From positions 1 through 25,179 of IMG/VR virus record IMGVR_UViG_3300025601_000109: DNA of 25,179 nt. The stretch is one strand, 5' to 3'. This DNA comes from a virus. The notes beneath the pieces are model-generated. The model saw only the letters and a program-made list of their open reading frames with translations. It ran no database searches and was not told the origin of the DNA. The number at the start of each line of letters is the position of its first letter. Within the stretch, counting starts at the first letter, position 1. A program made the translations under genes and the position numbers. Below are positions 7,599-14,692 of the stretch, piece by piece.

Positions 7599-7820
7599 TT
7601 AGAAGCTTGGTGCTTCTACTGCCGGTGCGTACTGTTTTCTTACTTTAACTAGCTTTTCTGACTGTTCGTATGCACGAATATCATTCATTTGTCTTAGCTT
7701 AGTTAGTTGCTTAAGAGTTAATTTAGTTTTACGTAAATCGCCAAGTTTAATTCTACCGTTGTCATCTTCGACGTCTTGGTAACCTGGTTCTGCTCTATCA
7801 TACATTTCGTTTAGTGTCAT
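7599..7820 (-). CDS. Small conserved head-cluster protein
   Basis: 73 residues, beginning MTLNEMYDRAEPGYQDVEDD, then a basic helical stretch LRKTKLTLKQLTKLRQMND (29-47) and a short tail. Short proteins of this kind are found right after gp20 in marine T4-like phages, where T4 has gp67/gp68. It starts 9 nt after the portal stop codon. CATAAATA at 7826-7833 overlaps that stop but is too close to the start to be a convincing promoter for it. No known function; a minor head-core or portal-associated role is inferred from position alone. Confidence 0.7.
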   Translation of the reverse strand: MTLNEMYDRAEPGYQDVEDDNGRIKLGDLRKTKLTLKQLTKLRQMNDIRAYEQSEKLVKVRKQYAPAVEAPSF

Positions 7821-7828
7821 AGTATTAT

Positions 7829-9550
7829 TTATGTTCCTGGGGGCGTTTCTGCACCTGGTGCACCGCCTAGATCTGGTTCTGTAATATCTGGGTTAGCCAT
7901 ATCTGCTTCTAGGTCAGCACCTGTATCTAGGTCACCTTCAATGGCACCTGGGCTAATTCCTACTGATCGCATGTCAGACCCGCTAACTGCTGGGCTGTCA
8001 CTTTCGTTACGTTCTTCTGCCCATAGTGTTTCGTTTTCTAATAGTTCTTCTTCACTAAGTCCTAAGAACCGTTGCATCATAAAACGTTTACTCATATACG
8101 GTAATGGTTCCATTTGTCCAAATACATTAACCCGTTGTACGTCTAACTCTGCTTGTCTGTATGATGCAAAGTTTTGTGGTGGGTTAAATTTAATAGAGAA
8201 TATGCTTGAATCAATGTTAAATCCTCTCCATCGCATAAACATTTTAAATTCATCGTCTAACTTTTGTCCAATTTGGTTCTGTAGACGCATACAGTATTGG
8301 TTAAATCTATACTCTTGTATAAGTGCTGTACCAACTCTACCATCATTCATGGCCTGAGATGAATCTTCTGGCCCACTTGGTAAGTATGAACTTGGTACTC
8401 GTAAGCCACGTGATAATTTATTGTTAAAGTATTTTAAGTCATCAATCTCACCTAGGTTTTGTCCACCTGGTAATACTTCAACTGATGATCCTCGATTATC
8501 TGCTGTTGTTGGAAAGAAGTAATCTTCATTAATCGATAGTGGATTATATGTTGCATCCATAGTACCTGCGCCGCCGCCTGCTGTGGGTATACGTCGTTGA
8601 TGTACTTCGTTTTTAATACGTTCTACAAAGGCCATCGCCATATGACTAGGCATATTACCTACGTCAATTTTAAACACTCTACGTTCCGGTGCACGTTGTA
8701 CACGATATATTAGTAGTGCGTCTTCTAGTAGTTCTTTTTGTTTAAAGACCTTATATACGTTTTCTAGTATACTTGTACCAAACGGCCATGAACTGTCTAA
8801 CCCTTCACTAAGGCTTAAATGCACAACATGTTCTGCATCAATACACATTTCATTTATCCCGGGCTGGAATCTTCCGCCGCCGCCGCCTGTTGCATTAGGT
8901 GCTGAATAGTTATTTGGTGCCGAGTATCCTGCTCCTGATGTAGGTGGATTAGTTGCTATATCTTGTGTTGTTTTTGCGGCTACTGTTAAGTTTTCAAAAT
9001 TTGGATTAACGTCTCTAACTACATACTGCTCAGGTTTTTTACCTTCGCTCTCGTTAACAATAACTTTTGATACTTTTGACATATCTACCCACATCAGTTC
9101 AAATGTTTCTGGGTCACGTATGAATACTTGATCGCCGTACTTAATAGTATTACGGAACATTTTAAATGCACGTTGATCAAATTGATTTAGTTTAGTCCAC
9201 TGCTGTAGTTGTTTCTTAATGATTGCAATTTCGTTGTCTGTTGGATTGTCATTGAATTGGATATCAAATGTTGTACTATTTTCTTCATTGGCTTGTGTTG
9301 AAAATTCTGCAATAATGTCTAAGCAGGCATTAATTTCTGAATCCATGTCCATTGCTTCGTATTGATTATATCGTTCAACACGGTTTGGATGTCCTGAATA
9401 TACTTCTGGAAGTCTAGATTGGTAATTTCTAAATGCAATGTCATTACCGCCACTATATGTGCCGCCTCTCCCTGAGTCTGTGTTCATTCCACTAATTGGA
9501 CTAAGTGAGCCGTCTGTTCTTGAACTAAAATGTTTTTTGTATGATGCCAT
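7829..9550 (-). CDS. 20: Portal vertex protein gp20
   Basis: 573 residues. It matches T4-type gp20 across its length: YSGHPNRVERYNQYEAMDMDSEI (start near residue 51) and INACLDIIAEFSTQA in the N-terminal part, the IKYGDQVFIRDPET and MWVDMSKVSKV strands near 130-160, RVQRAPERRVFKIDVGNMP (about 282-300), and the LRVPSSYLPSGPED and FNQYCMRLQNQIG segments. A Gly/Ser/Asn-rich insertion lies at about residues 198-230. The C-terminus is acidic and low in complexity. The dodecameric portal is the site of head initiation, DNA entry and neck attachment. A late promoter lies 26 nt upstream, so this starts the head operon. Confidence 0.95.
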   Translation of the reverse strand: MASYKKHFSSRTDGSLSPISGMNTDSGRGGTYSGGNDIAFRNYQSRLPEVYSGHPNRVERYNQYEAMDMDSEINACLDIIAEFSTQANEENSTTFDIQFNDNPTDNEIAIIKKQLQQWTKLNQFDQRAFKMFRNTIKYGDQVFIRDPETFELMWVDMSKVSKVIVNESEGKKPEQYVVRDVNPNFENLTVAAKTTQDIATNPPTSGAGYSAPNNYSAPNATGGGGGRFQPGINEMCIDAEHVVHLSLSEGLDSSWPFGTSILENVYKVFKQKELLEDALLIYRVQRAPERRVFKIDVGNMPSHMAMAFVERIKNEVHQRRIPTAGGGAGTMDATYNPLSINEDYFFPTTADNRGSSVEVLPGGQNLGEIDDLKYFNNKLSRGLRVPSSYLPSGPEDSSQAMNDGRVGTALIQEYRFNQYCMRLQNQIGQKLDDEFKMFMRWRGFNIDSSIFSIKFNPPQNFASYRQAELDVQRVNVFGQMEPLPYMSKRFMMQRFLGLSEEELLENETLWAEERNESDSPAVSGSDMRSVGISPGAIEGDLDTGADLEADMANPDITEPDLGGAPGAETPPGT

Positions 9551-9575
9551 TAGTAATCTCGTTTGTCTTAGCGTA

Positions 9576-9583
9576 TATTTATC
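9576..9583 (-). promoter_or_regulatory. T4-type late promoter (GATAAATA) for the head operon
   Basis: Minus-strand GATAAATA, 26 nt ahead of the gp20 start, in the 88-nt gap after the tape measure gene. I see no clear terminator in that gap. Confidence 0.55.
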
Positions 9584-9638
9584 GTCATACTACCATAGTA
9601 ACAAATTCTAGTCAAATAGTCAATTGTAATTTAACCAA

Positions 9639-11651
9639 TTACGAATAGCTTGATGATAATATTTTCCTGCTGGTTGAATTGTTTTGCGTTAGTACGGCTA
9701 TCATCTGATCCATTTTGCTCACTTGTTCTCTTAGTAACCCTACTTGCTCGTCCATTGCTTTGCTTTGTCCTTGCATGTCTACAGGTATACCCGAACTGCC
9801 TTCTAATGGTACTATTGCTTCTGTACCGTGTAGCATTGCTTTATATCCTGTCTTGGGTCCTGTGGCAACACCACCTTTAGCATATCCAGCTTCTTTATTA
9901 ATCATGTCTTTCACTGATATGTCTATGCCGCCGTCAAACTTTCTTCCTCCAAAATAGCCAAAAGTGTCTGCAACAGTTCGGCTTCTGTCGCCAGTGTATG
10001 CTTCTTTAGTAGCTTTAAGACCGTACTGTTTAGCAAAGTCCTGTGCATGCCCTTCTTTGAGAGTATCGATGCCCATTCCCTTTAATGCCGTTATTAATTC
10101 TTCAGATGAAACCTGGTCTACTCCGCCGAGTCTTTGGCCCGCTAATCTCTTATCTAAATCGTCTAGTGCTTTATCACCTATATCAACAGCTTCACCGGTC
10201 ATTTCAAAATATTTTTCATTCATTTTTTTAGCAAGTTCTGGATTAAACATTGCTGTTACTGATATAATACCTTTGTTCATAGCACCAGTAAATTCCTCAA
10301 CTACACTTACTGCTGTTGGCATTGCTGTAAAAAATAGAGTTTGTAAATTAATCTGAGCTCTTTCTAGTGCTTGTTGTGTAGCAACTGCTGAATCTGTTAA
10401 GCCTTCGGTTCCTTTAATCTGACCTTCTTGTGTCTTATTGGCTTTCCTGATATACTCGCCATTTTTGCCCATTTCGGCATTTATAATATCAAACAGTCCT
10501 GCAGTATTTCCAACAATGCTAGCATTATCCCCTAATGCACGACCTGCAAATATTAACTGCTCTCTGTTATTTTTAAGAGCTTGTTGCATCTGCTCTCTAG
10601 CTTGTAATTCATTAATTTGGCCACTTTGCAGTTGTGCCATAATTTTGCTAGCTCGGCCGCCTGTTACAAATTCTGCTCGACGAGCCGATTCAGTTGCTGT
10701 AAAGCCCGACGCTAGGTCTCTAACTCCAGCACCCAAGGTCGAATCCATGTCGCTTATACTTGATTGGAAATTTAGTATACTGTTGATTGCACTTTCGTCT
10801 ACTGTTCCTCGCATGCCTTCTATACTAGCACGGAATCTAGTTTCGCTTAAGGCCGCATCTTGCTGAGCTTGTATTGCTTTTCTACTTTGTCCTGTTACTT
10901 TTGACAGAGTATCTAATTCTTTGATATAAGACGTAGTAGATTGTGCTAGCTGAGAAGTAGTTAAGCCCTGTGAAAGTCCTAATCTTGTTTGTCGACTTAA
11001 AAATGCTTCTGTGCTTTCGCCCATTTGATCTGCACTTAGGCCCATCCTTCTTAATCCGAGATCTGTGCTCTGTGTTAGAGACCCAACAATTTTGCTAAAG
11101 TCTTCTGCGCCAGCTCCGGTTAATCCTCTAAATCTTGCTAGTGATCGTGCTGAGTTTTGCACTGCTTTAGTATAGCTTTCTAGAGTAAGTCCAGAAGCTA
11201 AGAATTGACGTTGTAATCCTGTTAATCCATCAGCAGTTAATCCACCAACTTCACCAATTGTTTGAAATGCATCAACTTGTCCTTGTAATTGGCTTAGCAT
11301 TAGTTTTGAGCCTTCGGCTACTAACTTTGCACCTCCTTCAACTGCTTTGCCTATAATTGGAATAAAACTAGTCATGGCAGTTAATGCACCAGCGGCTAAA
11401 TCAATTGCTGGATTTAATGCGTCGAACCCTCGCTTGCCGCCAATAAGTCCTGTAGCTAGGTCTTTACTGGCTCCTCCTACTGCTTTAAAACTTTTTAATG
11501 CTAAGTCTAGCCCTTGCTTACGAAATCTTTCAACGCTCATGCCTGTTTTTTCTATCTCGTCATTAAGCTCGTTGGTTATTTTGCCGCTATTTTGCATTTG
11601 CGACATAAATTCTCGCATCAGCCTGGGATCATAATCATCTTCAAACGCCAT
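9639..11651 (-). CDS. Tail tape measure protein (gp29-like)
   Basis: 670 residues, with CCAGGA 11 nt before the ATG. It is long, helical and rich in Ala, Gln, Ser and Gly, with hydrophobic stretches near residues 80-105 (LAAGALTAMTSFIPIIG) and about 440-460, as in tape measure proteins that line the tail tube and set its length. Near the C-terminus, GYAKGGVATGPKTGYKAMLHG followed by TEAIVPL (about 590-620) is a hallmark of phage tape measures. T4 gp29 has 590 residues. It is transcribed divergently from the gp26/51 gene, whose relatives act with the tape measure in hub assembly, and carries its own late promoter. Homology to gp29 itself is inferred from motif, size and position. Confidence 0.8.
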   Translation of the reverse strand: MAFEDDYDPRLMREFMSQMQNSGKITNELNDEIEKTGMSVERFRKQGLDLALKSFKAVGGASKDLATGLIGGKRGFDALNPAIDLAAGALTAMTSFIPIIGKAVEGGAKLVAEGSKLMLSQLQGQVDAFQTIGEVGGLTADGLTGLQRQFLASGLTLESYTKAVQNSARSLARFRGLTGAGAEDFSKIVGSLTQSTDLGLRRMGLSADQMGESTEAFLSRQTRLGLSQGLTTSQLAQSTTSYIKELDTLSKVTGQSRKAIQAQQDAALSETRFRASIEGMRGTVDESAINSILNFQSSISDMDSTLGAGVRDLASGFTATESARRAEFVTGGRASKIMAQLQSGQINELQAREQMQQALKNNREQLIFAGRALGDNASIVGNTAGLFDIINAEMGKNGEYIRKANKTQEGQIKGTEGLTDSAVATQQALERAQINLQTLFFTAMPTAVSVVEEFTGAMNKGIISVTAMFNPELAKKMNEKYFEMTGEAVDIGDKALDDLDKRLAGQRLGGVDQVSSEELITALKGMGIDTLKEGHAQDFAKQYGLKATKEAYTGDRSRTVADTFGYFGGRKFDGGIDISVKDMINKEAGYAKGGVATGPKTGYKAMLHGTEAIVPLEGSSGIPVDMQGQSKAMDEQVGLLREQVSKMDQMIAVLTQNNSTSRKILSSSYS

Positions 11652-11676
11652 TTATTTTTTCCTGGTTTTTTACTGT

Positions 11677-11684
11677 TATAAGTA
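11677..11684 (+). promoter_or_regulatory. Possible late promoter (TATAAGTA) for gp26/51
   Basis: TATAAGTA differs by one base from the T4 late box and lies 36 nt ahead of the ATG at 11720. It is the only plausible plus-strand promoter seen in this divergent gap. Confidence 0.35.
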
Positions 11685-11701
11685 ATATTGTATTATTACA
11701 C

Positions 11702-11709
11702 TATTTATG
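11702..11709 (-). promoter_or_regulatory. T4-type late promoter (CATAAATA) for tape measure
   Basis: Minus-strand CATAAATA about 50 nt ahead of the start at 11651, in the divergent gap shared with gp26/51. Confidence 0.45.
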
Positions 11710-11719
11710 GTAATTAAAA

Positions 11720-12559
11720 ATGACTGAAAATAACCCTTTACAAAAATACTTCCGACAGCCGGCAATCTATGTAAAATTACCCAGCGATGGACAATTTTAT
11801 CCAGAAGGCACGTTGGAAATGCCTGTTAATAAGGAAATACCAATATATCCAATGACAGCAATGGATGAGATTATGGCAAGAACCCCTGATGCATTGTTTA
11901 ACGGGTCGGCTGTTATGCAGATCTTTAAAAGCTGTGTTCCTAATATAAAAGATCCATGGGGGATACCACAAACTGATGTTGATCTATTGTTAACTGCAAT
12001 AAAGATCGCTAGTTACGGGCACGAAATGGAAATGTCTGTTACTTGCCCACATTGCGAAGAAGTACAAGATTACACATTAGATTTAAGAACTGTTATTGAT
12101 AAGTTTATTAGTCCTGATTATTCTAAAGGTGCTCAACTAGGTGATCTAGAAGTGTACTTTAGACCATTGAGTTATCACGAAGTTAATGATGCCGCTAAGG
12201 TACAGTTTGAACAACAAAAAACTTTGCAGATCTTAGAAAATCAAGAAGGTGCAACCGAAGAAGCTAAACTAACGGCAATGAGTGTAGCGTTACAAAAAAT
12301 TACAGAACTATCGTTGGATGCACTTGCCCACAGTATATCATTAGTTAAAGTAGACGGGCAACCGGTCAGTGATCCAGATCATATTAAAGAGTTTATGGTC
12401 AATGCCGACAGAGAAGTGTTTAATCGTATACGTGATCATTTGACTAAGATTAGAGAAAACACAGAAATGAAGCCTCTAAAGATTACATGTAGCAATGAGG
12501 AATGTAAAAAAGAATACGATCAACCATTTACAATGGATATGTCAAATTTTTTCGTATAA
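11720..12559 (+). CDS. 26: Baseplate hub / tail assembly protein gp26-like (frameshift donor)
   Basis: 279 residues. The N-terminus (LPSDGQFYPEGTLEMPVNKEIPIYPMTAMDEI, named here by its ends) is typical of gp26-like baseplate hub proteins of T4-like phages. Two Cys pairs, CPHCEE (about 110-115) and CSNEECKK (about 259-266), suggest a zinc-binding fold. It is needed for hub assembly in T4. The gene ends at a run of T: the last codons AAT TTT TTC GTA TAA include the heptamer A-AAT-TTT (12544-12550), an X-XXY-YYZ slippery site. The -1 frame continues open for 77 codons. Tail genes of many phages, such as lambda G and G-T, make a short and a frameshifted long chaperone next to the tape measure gene, as here. 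The ribosome binding site is weak (GGTAA). Confidence 0.8.
   Translation: MTENNPLQKYFRQPAIYVKLPSDGQFYPEGTLEMPVNKEIPIYPMTAMDEIMARTPDALFNGSAVMQIFKSCVPNIKDPWGIPQTDVDLLLTAIKIASYGHEMEMSVTCPHCEEVQDYTLDLRTVIDKFISPDYSKGAQLGDLEVYFRPLSYHEVNDAAKVQFEQQKTLQILENQEGATEEAKLTAMSVALQKITELSLDALAHSISLVKVDGQPVSDPDHIKEFMVNADREVFNRIRDHLTKIRENTEMKPLKITCSNEECKKEYDQPFTMDMSNFFV
12544..12550 (+). promoter_or_regulatory. Putative -1 ribosomal frameshift site A-AAT-TTT
   Basis: The heptamer is in the correct zero frame (TCA AAT TTT), so both tRNAs can re-pair after a -1 slip (AAA TTT). A small inverted repeat TAAG/CTTA starts six nt downstream at 12557. A slip gives a 354-residue product: 277 zero-frame residues plus 77 from the -1 frame. 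Confidence 0.65.
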
Positions 12560-12783
12560 GGCTCCTTACCTTAAACCCTGATGAAATTGCTGACTTTGTA
12601 GACAGCTTAGAAAAAGATGTTAAAAACATCAAAAACGATTCATTAAAAATGTCATGGTATATGAGAGGGGGCCTGAGCTACACTGAAGCTATGCACTTGA
12701 GTATGGATGAACGAGACCTTATTAATGCTATTATCAAAGAAAACCTAGATACAACCAAAAAAACAAAAATGCCATTCTTTTAA
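12550..12783 (+). CDS. 51: gp51-like extension read by -1 frameshift
   Basis: The -1 frame is open from 12508 to the TAA at 12781-12783. It encodes a conserved-looking domain after the slip: LTLNPDEIADFVDSLEKDV, SWYMRGGLSYTEAMHLS, DERDLINAIIKENLDTTKK and a GMPFF-like end (KMPFF). This has the character of the gp51-type hub assembly proteins of T4-like phages (the WYMRGG and IIKENLETTKK motifs). It has no plausible start of its own: the first ATG is at 12649, in the middle of the conserved part, with no Shine-Dalgarno sequence, and stops lie in frame at 12490, 12496 and 12505. Expression as the C-terminal part of a gp26-gp51 fusion is therefore the simplest reading. Confidence 0.7.
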   Translation, partial: FRIRLLTLNPDEIADFVDSLEKDVKNIKNDSLKMSWYMRGGLSYTEAMHLSMDERDLINAIIKENLDTTKKTKMPFF

Positions 12784-12787
12784 ATGG

Positions 12788-12816
12788 TTGACAAAAAATA
12801 CTATAGGTGTTACTAT
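12788..12816 (+). promoter_or_regulatory. Sigma70-type promoter
   Basis: TTGACA (12788-12793), a 17-nt spacer and TACTAT (12811-12816), five nt after the gp51 stop. It would be read by the host polymerase early in infection and leads into a long leader before the gene at 13012. Confidence 0.65.
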
Positions 12817-13011
12817 AGTAGTTGGGCTCAGAGAAGTAACCCTATATGATACCGCGGCACTATATATGCCGTCTGTAAATTCTATATAACTATGTAGAAT
12901 ATATTGGTCTAGGGGCCTAAATAAATAACCACAGAGAAGTTTTGTGTGGTATTGCTGTGTAGAAGCTTACACAGTGTTTTTAACAGGGGCTTTTCCCCAG
13001 GAGGAAGTAAA
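12817..13011 (+). promoter_or_regulatory. Structured leader before the small membrane protein
   Basis: About 190 nt with no ORF and several inverted repeats: CGGCA/TGCCG with a 7-nt loop near 12854-12870, ATTCTA/TAGAAT near 12879-12900, CCACA/TGTGG near 12929-12950, CTGTGTA/TACACAG with a 6-nt loop near 12955-12975, and GGGG/CCCC at 12986-12989 with 12995-12998. The last abuts the Shine-Dalgarno AGGAGG. A late-type AATAAATA sits inside at 12920-12927. Translation control is inferred. Confidence 0.45.
12920..12927 (+). promoter_or_regulatory. T4-type late promoter (AATAAATA)
   Basis: Second promoter for the gene at 13012, inside the leader. Late transcripts from here would lack the first hairpins of the leader. 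Confidence 0.4.
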
Positions 13012-13245
13012 ATGGAAGTATTAACACACGTTAAGAAATGGGCGGCAGGTATCGCTGACGTAGCAGTATCGCTAATGGCAATGTTTATTGCATTAGAAAT
13101 TCTACTCAAAGGATCTGCAGTTGCATTCTTACCAGCAACTGACGTAATTGGTTCAGTAACTGGCGTTATCAAAACCTTAGGAGCTGAAGGCTTAGTAGGA
13201 TTGGTAGCAGTATGGGTACTATACTCAATCTGGAATAAGAAGTAA
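13012..13245 (+). CDS. Small two-helix membrane protein
   Basis: 77 residues from the ATG at 13012, chosen because AGGAGGAAG lies at the right distance. An upstream in-frame ATG at 12946 lacks a ribosome binding site and would cut through the leader hairpins. Two hydrophobic segments are predicted: residues about 13-33 (GIADVAVSLMAMFIALEILL) and 58-74 (AEGLVGLVAVWVLYSIW), joined by a short loop, with Lys at both ends. Size and layout resemble small phage holins or membrane accessory proteins, but I see no diagnostic sequence, and a virion or host-membrane role is equally possible. It forms its own unit between a sigma70-type promoter and a strong terminator, unlike its late-gene neighbours. 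Confidence 0.7.
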   Translation: MEVLTHVKKWAAGIADVAVSLMAMFIALEILLKGSAVAFLPATDVIGSVTGVIKTLGAEGLVGLVAVWVLYSIWNKK

Positions 13246-13276
13246 GCTAGGCTTACACCATTTCCACAAGATATTA

Positions 13277-13303
13277 AAATACCCCAATTTGGGGTATTTT
13301 TTT
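13277..13303 (+). terminator. Rho-independent terminator
   Basis: AAATACCCCA/TGGGGTATTT (13277-13286 with 13290-13299), 3-nt loop, followed by T to 13303. It closes the membrane protein transcript 32 nt after its stop and separates it from the next gene, which has its own late promoter. Confidence 0.9.
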
Positions 13304-13317
13304 GATTTGCTAGTTTA

Positions 13318-13325
13318 GATAAATA
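13318..13325 (+). promoter_or_regulatory. T4-type late promoter (GATAAATA)
   Basis: GATAAATA 28 nt ahead of the ATG at 13353, immediately after a terminator, so it is the likely sole promoter of that gene. Confidence 0.6.
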
Positions 13326-13352
13326 TTAGTAACTTGATTAGGAGATAATACC

Positions 13353-13730
13353 ATGGCAACATTAGTAAAGACACACCCGGCGGCAATTGATATAGCCTCT
13401 ATACAATATTTTGGCACTAGACCGTTAACATGGTTTGAAGTAGATTTTGGTGCGGCAGTTAATGGAAAGACAGGACCTGCTTCTACAATACAAGCAGTAA
13501 TAAACAAAATTTCAGAACATGTAACTATCTTTTTACGCAGTGAATTACATTCAACAAACCAAGTAATGACGTTTGCAATGGAACAAACAAACGCTACAGA
13601 TACGTGGGATGGTACAAATGCAGAAACACTAGTAACATTTTTACAAACAGAAATAGTAGCATTAGGAACACAGGATTCGATAAATTTAGCTAGTGCAACA
13701 GCAACAGCTAAAACATCACTCGACTTGTAG
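13353..13730 (+). CDS. Unknown 125-residue protein, late-expressed
   Basis: 125 residues, with TTAGGAGATAATACC directly upstream, an excellent ribosome binding site. A longer ORF on the opposite strand overlaps it, but the promoter, ribosome binding site and terminator all favour this strand. The protein is soluble-looking, Thr/Ala-rich, without Cys, signal peptide or membrane segment. A motif like FGTRPLTWFEVDFG lies at residues 20-33, and the C-terminal half is helical. It stands alone between a GATAAATA promoter and a terminator with a TTCG loop. I do not recognise the family; late expression suggests a virion or lysis-stage role. Confidence 0.65.
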   Translation: MATLVKTHPAAIDIASIQYFGTRPLTWFEVDFGAAVNGKTGPASTIQAVINKISEHVTIFLRSELHSTNQVMTFAMEQTNATDTWDGTNAETLVTFLQTEIVALGTQDSINLASATATAKTSLDL

Positions 13731-13756
13731 TCTAGAATTATTAGCAAAACAAAACA

Positions 13757-13784
13757 AAGCATTACATTCGTGTAGTGCTTTTTT
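13757..13784 (+). terminator. Rho-independent terminator, probably bidirectional
   Basis: AGCATTACA/TGTAGTGCT (13758-13766 with 13771-13779; one G-U pair) closes on a TTCG tetraloop and is followed by six T. On the minus strand it is followed by a T-rich tract too, so it may also end the operon coming from the right. Confidence 0.88.
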
Positions 13785-13962
13785 GTGGCTTCTTAAAGAT
13801 GTCTTTGACATCTAACTTCTTCGTTTTCACTCGAAGTTTCTTTTTTAAATTAGATAAGTTAATTATTGTTTATTACTGTTTGTTCTTAACTGCTTTATCT
13901 AGATCTTTCAGCCATACTTCACCTATTGCAAGGCAAAGTATGAAAGACACTTTATCTGAGTC
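13765..13962 (-). pseudogene. Possible remnant coding stretch (two in-frame pieces)
   Basis: One minus-strand frame is open for 29 codons (13962-13876; reads DSDKVSFILCLAIGEVWLKD onward), then has tandem TAA TAA, then is open for 35 more (13869-13765; includes KKLRVKTKKLDVKDIFKKPQ). Neither piece has a convincing start or ribosome binding site. The residue pattern looks protein-like, so this may be the decayed end of a gene, but chance cannot be excluded. Confidence 0.2.
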
Positions 13963-13996
13963 TTACGCACATACTAATTAAAAGAGATTGTATTTC

Positions 13997-14223
13997 TACA
14001 TGGAGGCGGTCAGCCTGTACCCCCTACTCTAGCTTCATCTGGCGGATGCTTTGATAACCGTAATTAGCCAATTATCAAATGCACGTAGGTTGCTTTTTCT
14101 CAGAGCCTACATCTTTCGGTTTTTACACCTAGTTGTTGTTGCGTCGTCCTGTGTGTAGTCTTCTCTACACGTTCCAAATAAGGTATTATCTTATCATCGC
14201 CTCAGGACACGGAGAACACTCCG
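13997..14223 (-). ncRNA. Putative structured RNA in the gene-free region
   Basis: The stretch 13785-14232 holds no intact gene. From 13997 to 14223 at least eight helices can be drawn: CGGAG/CTCCG with an AACA-size loop (14210-14214 with 14219-14223); GTCCTG/CAGGAC (14146-14151 with 14203-14208), which encloses GTGTAG/CTACAC (14153-14158 with 14165-14170) and ATAAG/CTTAT (14178-14182 with 14190-14194); GTAGG/CCTAC (14085-14089 with 14106-14110); TTTGATAA/TTATCAAA (14050-14057 with 14072-14079); CATC/GATG near 14036-14048; AGGC/GCCT near 14004-14016. It looks more GC-rich than its surroundings. The strand is uncertain: the minus strand is favoured because plus-strand transcripts stop at 13784. 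I recognise no known RNA family. Confidence 0.4.
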
Positions 14224-14232
14224 CATCATTGA

Positions 14233-14676
14233 CTATTTCTTTAAATCTTCTATTAATATATTCTTTACACTGCCTATACCAAGTCTTATATTGATAATAC
14301 CGTTGTAATTGTCATCACGTAGTAATACATTTTCATTAAACTGAAAATAGGCTTCCATGTAATTTGTTTCACCTCTTGCTTTACACAAGTAGATTATTTC
14401 TCTTGTAAAGTTGTTTTTACCTAACTCTTCTATATCTCTTGTCAAACGCTCACTAGATCCCCAGTAGGTCTTCCAGTCTGTTTCCACAGTAGATCTTCTC
14501 TTATTTTTCTTACCTTTCAATGGAGGGCGTTTCTTAACTGTCCAGAAAAACTTCTTTCCTATGTAGTCGTGCCCGTTGGTAGTATTAGTAATTCTATAAA
14601 CGAAACCATAGTCGTCACCAATGTCTTCTGTATTAAAGATCTTGTCCTGATACGTCCAGGGATTTTCGTATGACAA
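14233..14676 (-). CDS. GIY-YIG nuclease, TTG start
   Basis: 147 residues from a TTG at 14676. AAAGGA lies 7-12 nt upstream, and the start falls just after the stop of the radical SAM gene. An ATG further upstream (14808) would give a long out-of-frame overlap with that gene, so it is rejected. GIY-YIG motifs: GFVY at 24-27 (the GIY half) and YIG at 38-40, followed by a basic stretch PPLKGKKNKRR and a conserved Tyr-Trp-Gly-Ser-Ser segment; the Glu in NYMEAYF is a candidate catalytic metal ligand. Proteins like this occur as free-standing nucleases in T4-like phages (Seg type), where they can act as homing endonucleases. Whether this one is mobile, or has a repair role, is not shown. Confidence 0.75.
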   Translation of the reverse strand: MSYENPWTYQDKIFNTEDIGDDYGFVYRITNTTNGHDYIGKKFFWTVKKRPPLKGKKNKRRSTVETDWKTYWGSSERLTRDIEELGKNNFTREIIYLCKARGETNYMEAYFQFNENVLLRDDNYNGIINIRLGIGSVKNILIEDLKK

Positions 14677-14692
14677 TATTATTCCTTTTGAT

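Noticed and set aside
7826-7833. Late promoter (CATAAATA) for the 73-residue gene
   Set aside because: It overlaps the gp20 stop and is only 5 nt from the ATG, leaving no room for a leader or ribosome binding site.
12946-13011. Longer N-terminus for the small membrane protein
   Set aside because: No ribosome binding site at 12946, and the extension would cross leader hairpins; AGGAGG precedes the ATG at 13012.
13310-13762. 150-codon ORF on the minus strand
   Set aside because: It is antisense to the 125-residue plus-strand gene, which has a late promoter, an excellent ribosome binding site and a terminator. The minus-strand ORF has none of these.
13985-14232. tRNA or tmRNA gene
   Set aside because: No T-arm GTTCRA pattern with matching acceptor stem, and no cloverleaf could be drawn on either strand.
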